Source: Casuarius casuarius (lineage: Eukaryota > Chordata > Aves > Casuariiformes > Casuariidae). Taken from it: a stretch of DNA of 64,000 bases. How positions within the stretch are numbered: the stretch's first letter is position 1; the number at the start of each line of letters is the position of its first letter. The stretch is taken from positions 3,676,434 through 3,740,433 of the forward strand of contig PTFA01000081.1 in the NCBI GenBank assembly GCA_003342895.1, read 5' to 3'. The notes beneath the pieces were generated by a model. That model did no database searches. It had not been told where the DNA came from and worked only from the letters and a program-made list of their open reading frames with translations. The position numbers were made by a program, and so were the translations under genes. Shown here in pieces: positions 60,000-64,000 of the stretch.

Positions 60000-62900
60000 A
60001 AATCATAAGTCTAAGTCAAGTGTATTGCACATGGTAGAAGAACAATGTGGATTTTGGGAGGGATGAGAGAGATGGGTAAGGCTCTGTACGCGTTGTCACT
60101 ATTAGGAAATGCAGAGGTGAGCCTTCATCTTTGTATAATGACAACACACTTTAGCAATGTCCTTCTAGAACTAGCCACACAAAAAGTTAAATCTTAAAAG
60201 ACAAAAGAAAACAATATTAGGAGAAAAGAAGTGGCAATGACTTGAGCCCTTAATTCAATGCCAATGGTATCTCAGAGCAAGCAGTTTCCCAGAGGATTAT
60301 GAGAGATGTGAAATGAATTGTAAGAGCTGCTTTACAGGCATTTGTGGGCATACACACCTGCTTACAGCAGGGGAAAAGACAGTGCGTAAATGTCTGGAAT
60401 ATTACATAAAAGCTGTCTGGTAGACTAGGCAGAGCAATTAAAATCCATCTCGCTTAAACGAACCCTGAGTGCAGGTCAAACAAATCTAATTTTTATTGTT
60501 CCTTAAGGAGATGTCTGTATAGGAGACAAAAGAGGGATGCAGCCATCAGGTTAAAAAATCAAGATGCCTTTAAAAAATTAAATGTTCACAATAGTGCTAC
60601 AGCAAGCTAGATAAATGATATATTGCAGCGATGGTTTAAAACTAATTGATGACTAATGTTGTAATGCATTCGTAGCTACACTGATCTATTATATATCTTG
60701 GCCAAGCTGAAGGGACACTTCAAGGAGAAAAATTGCTAACTGTTTTAACCTGATGGAACTTGGGGAAAAAATAGTTACTTTAAGAGATAAATGGAAAGGT
60801 TGTGACCTCCTAATGTACAACTGGGTCTTGCAATGCAAAATCAAATTATCATTAAACAGAATGTGATCTGTGATGGAATTAAAACAACTACAAACCAGAA
60901 CGGAAATTTCTGTAGAGAAATACAATAGTGCAGTTTGAGGTAGGACCATCAGCTAAAAAGCAGTAGGAACTGCCTGGCTGAAGAACTGGTGTAACAAGTT
61001 AGTAGGGAATGGGTTTGCTTTAAAATGAAATTGGAGACTGCAGGAAAAATGTAAGCATATTCACAGCAATTTACATACGTAAGACATTCTATAAACTTTG
61101 GTTAATTAGTGTATAAATAATTAACAATTTACCCTAAGTTCTGAGTAATGTGTCTCTGGCTCTTGGATGGGAGACAGGAAGCCTCATTTTCCCCTCCTCA
61201 TTTTTGTCATGCCTGAGGCTCATGCCCGCTGGGTTTTACCCTTACGGTTGGAATTCAGAAAAGATGTCAGTCAGGCTCTGCTTATTTTCACATCTAATTC
61301 ATGCAAAAAACCAGGTTTCCTCCTGAGGCGATAAACTGGCCCAGATCTGCTTCAAAGTTTGGCCTAGGTTCAGTGAATGACTCACTATAACTAAGGTACA
61401 TCCATCTTCCTAGCTGAAATGCAGTATGGGAAGCAGTGTCAAAGAGCAGATACCCCCATAGAGCTGGAGTTTACAGACTCAGGACCTTAGAAACCAAAAG
61501 TTAGTTTGTTTCGTCCCCTAGTTTCCTGTTACCCAATATTAAGGACATTGAGTGGGTGTAGTAAGAACATCATTACTCAACCCAGAGAACCTGAGTGGTT
61601 TTTTGCATTCTAAACAAGCTGGAAGTGCCTGGGATGCAGGGCTGGAAGCGGTGCTTGGAGGAATTGCGGTCAGCAAGCCTTCAGGCTCTGTGTTGCTGGC
61701 GCAGGGTCATATGGAATATATAGGGCAATGGGCTACAAATGGAGATAACACTACGGGCCACTGCTAAAATACAGATTACCTTGAAAAGACCATGATTAAA
61801 AGGCCAAATATATCACTGATATCCTTTGTGTTACTCATAACCTCTGAACTGGTTCCCTTAATAAATAGAGGCATGATAGAAGAGAGAGCAATTTTGCAAT
61901 GACAGCCCTCACCACTGGTGACGCTTGGATTTTCTTCTGGTTGAGAACAAGTTAATGCAGCAAGAACACTGTCAGATTGCAATGTTGTCTAAGAAGAGCA
62001 ATGAGGAATAGAGGAATACATTGCTCTATGATAAATTAACCTTCCAGTGCGAAGGGAAATGCTTGCAATACCAAATTGCAAATATTTTCTGCTGCGAAGG
62101 GACTGATGGTCCAAAACCCCCAGAGTCTCCATATATTTAACCTGCCGAATGTTACGCTTCTTCCTTTGTATTCATTCAGTTATGGTTTTAAGCCCAATAC
62201 AGCCAGCAGTTTGGAAAATAGTTCTTCAGCTCAAGATGGAGCAGCTGAAGTCTTAATTCTGGAGGTCCTTTCTCTTAAAGGGAAACATAATTCCTGGCTT
62301 AAAATTTGAAGTTGCTCAGATCTTGGTATTGGTGCCAGTTTTCAGCGGCGTTAGAAACTCAGTGACACAAGTATCACAGAGCTAATTTAGAAAATATACT
62401 TTCTCAAAGGATGATAAACAATAGCATCCATGGATCTATCTGGGATTTCTTTCCCTTCACTAGCATATTAAAACAAAGCAAGTCTAACAGATATTTTTTG
62501 TCCCGTATCAAGCTGACCTTCTTCTAAAGCTCAGTGCTGAGTTAGTAATTTTTGGATGGGTGTTTTTAAGGCAAAAAATGCAGACAGAATAGCTTTAGAT
62601 GAAACTTTTAGCTGACAGTTGATTTAAAAGCAATTAAGTAAGAAAGAGGTGAAAAACTGACTTAACTTAAAGCATGGCCCTAGCCAGTTAGATTGACTGT
62701 AATAGTGGGGTGAATAGGATGAGATAGTGATCTGAAAAACTTGCTTAGTTCAATGAAAGCTTCTCCTCTCTCCCTCCAGTTCTTCGGGGTTTACTTTAAG
62801 AATTTTGGGGGGAAGTTGAGATATGGCAGTAGAATATACGCATGAATAAGACTGGACAGAGTTAAAGCATCACTGTCTTTGAGGGCAACAAAAGAGAGGA

Positions 62901-64000
62901 ATGAAGGATCACATCAGTAGATTTAAAAAAAAAAGCACAGAAAGCATGGGGTATAATTATATTCCAGATTGCTAGGGAGATGGGATATTTAAACCTCTTT
63001 CTGCCAGCAACCATTTTCCAGTTTTGAACTTGTATCAAGATGGATTTACCAGAGCACTTACAGAAGCTGTAGACCACTCTGGCCTCCTTCCCAAAATACT
63101 GCCACCAGCTTGGGGGAGTCTGTATGGCCCCTGTGCTCCCAGCAACAGCACAGGGCCCTAGTCTGTGGCGAGCTCTCCATGGTGGAGTCCAGCACTGTGT
63201 GGGAGCTGGCTGCCTACCTTCTCACCCTTGGCCCCTGGGTTTGCATCGAGAGAAATGGTTGCAGCCCAGAGAATAATTGTCATTCTGACTTTCCGGTCCT
63301 GTATATCCCAATAAGTTGACTTCTCAGTGGGGCACGGTGAGGGTGGGAAAGAGATGTCAATCAAAAATTCCACGATATTTCTGTGATTAAAACATATGTA
63401 GGTAAGGAAAATGTTCTAAAGTTGGATCACACTCATAAACAACGATCCTGGCAATTCTTTGAGAGGGTAGAGTTACATAACCAGTCATGTACTCCTCCTA
63501 CTTTTGAAAACAATCAGGCAGAAAATATCCTAAAAAAAAAGTTCAGTTACAGTTTATTTCCTTCCTTTTTTTATCTTACTTCGTAACAAGACTTCCCTGC
63601 TGTGGCTAAGACAGAAATGGCAAAAAATGTACAGTATTTCTGATTTGTCTGTGCTTTTTATTTCGCTTTCAGTTTTTCAAACTGGTCAATGAATTGAAAA
63701 GCTGAATAAAGCTGTGATATAGTTTTAGCATTGCTTCAGAAAGAAAAACTGTAAAATCCAAAGGTTAGCATCTGGAATGTGATTTTAAAGAATGTTTAAA
63801 GCAGTTTCCTTCTGCTGCTGTGCTTCACACTGGAAGCAGCTCTGAATCTGCAGCTGTCTTGTATGCCAAAAGGCTGTTTAACTTTTGCACACATATTTAT
63901 GTATATATTTTAAATTACTGATAGCATTTGCTCCATTTGCTTTAAAATAAGGCATTAGGTTTGTCAGATCAGTATAAAAATGCAAATAGGAAATGTAAAA
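60000..64000. other. Non-coding AT-rich DNA, no gene seen
   Basis: Unique AT-rich sequence to the window end. An AATAAA at about 63704 has no coding exon upstream in reach and no clear GT-rich element. No RNA gene, repeat family or splice-bounded exon was recognised. Confidence 0.6.

Noticed and set aside
1..64000. tRNA, rRNA, snRNA, known microRNA, CRISPR or intact retroviral genes
   Set aside because: I looked for B-box-like tRNA motifs, U6, 5S and common microRNA seeds, regular spaced repeats and retroviral signatures, and saw none. Covariance-model and profile searches were not possible here.

Overview
The window looks like ordinary bird, or more broadly archosaur, nuclear DNA that is almost entirely non-coding. 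The main evidence is a truncated CR1 LINE at about 10252-10580 that reads like the common avian CR1 3' end. There are also several old MIR-type and L3/CR1-type fragments, and pieces of a degenerate palindromic repeat familiar from birds, crocodilians and turtles. No bacterial-type operons, rRNA, tRNA, CRISPR array, Alu, L1 or intact retrovirus were seen. Base composition is AT-leaning. The open reading frames present are about what chance predicts, and several of them begin at non-ATG codons that would not start translation in a vertebrate.

Layout. 1-17 kb: mostly unique non-coding DNA with one CR1, three old MIR/L3-type fragments, an AT-rich block that may be a conserved element (9.2-9.4 kb) and one CpG-dense patch (14.5-14.8 kb). 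17-23 kb: a short perfect hairpin (17.1 kb), an exact 166-bp tandem duplication (18931-19262), and a CpG-dense patch carrying a strong G-quadruplex motif (22.4-22.8 kb). 23-32 kb: non-coding, with old repeats. 32.5-35.8 kb: the only gene-like structure, on the plus strand. It is a 138-nt exon (32529-32666) with a consensus donor, followed 2.9 kb later by a terminal exon (35581 to about 35762). That exon joins in the same phase, encodes a strongly hydrophobic C-terminal tail, and ends with AATAAA plus a GT-rich downstream element. I cannot name the gene; upstream exons were not convincingly found. 36-64 kb: non-coding DNA with old repeats, short simple repeats, a 21-bp duplication and a purine tract.

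Sequence quality. All 25 single-base N calls fall at or before position 20568 and none in the remaining 43 kb. One N (18931) sits exactly at the left edge of the 166-bp duplication. This points to a seam between two sources of sequence, and makes an assembly artefact a serious explanation for the duplication.
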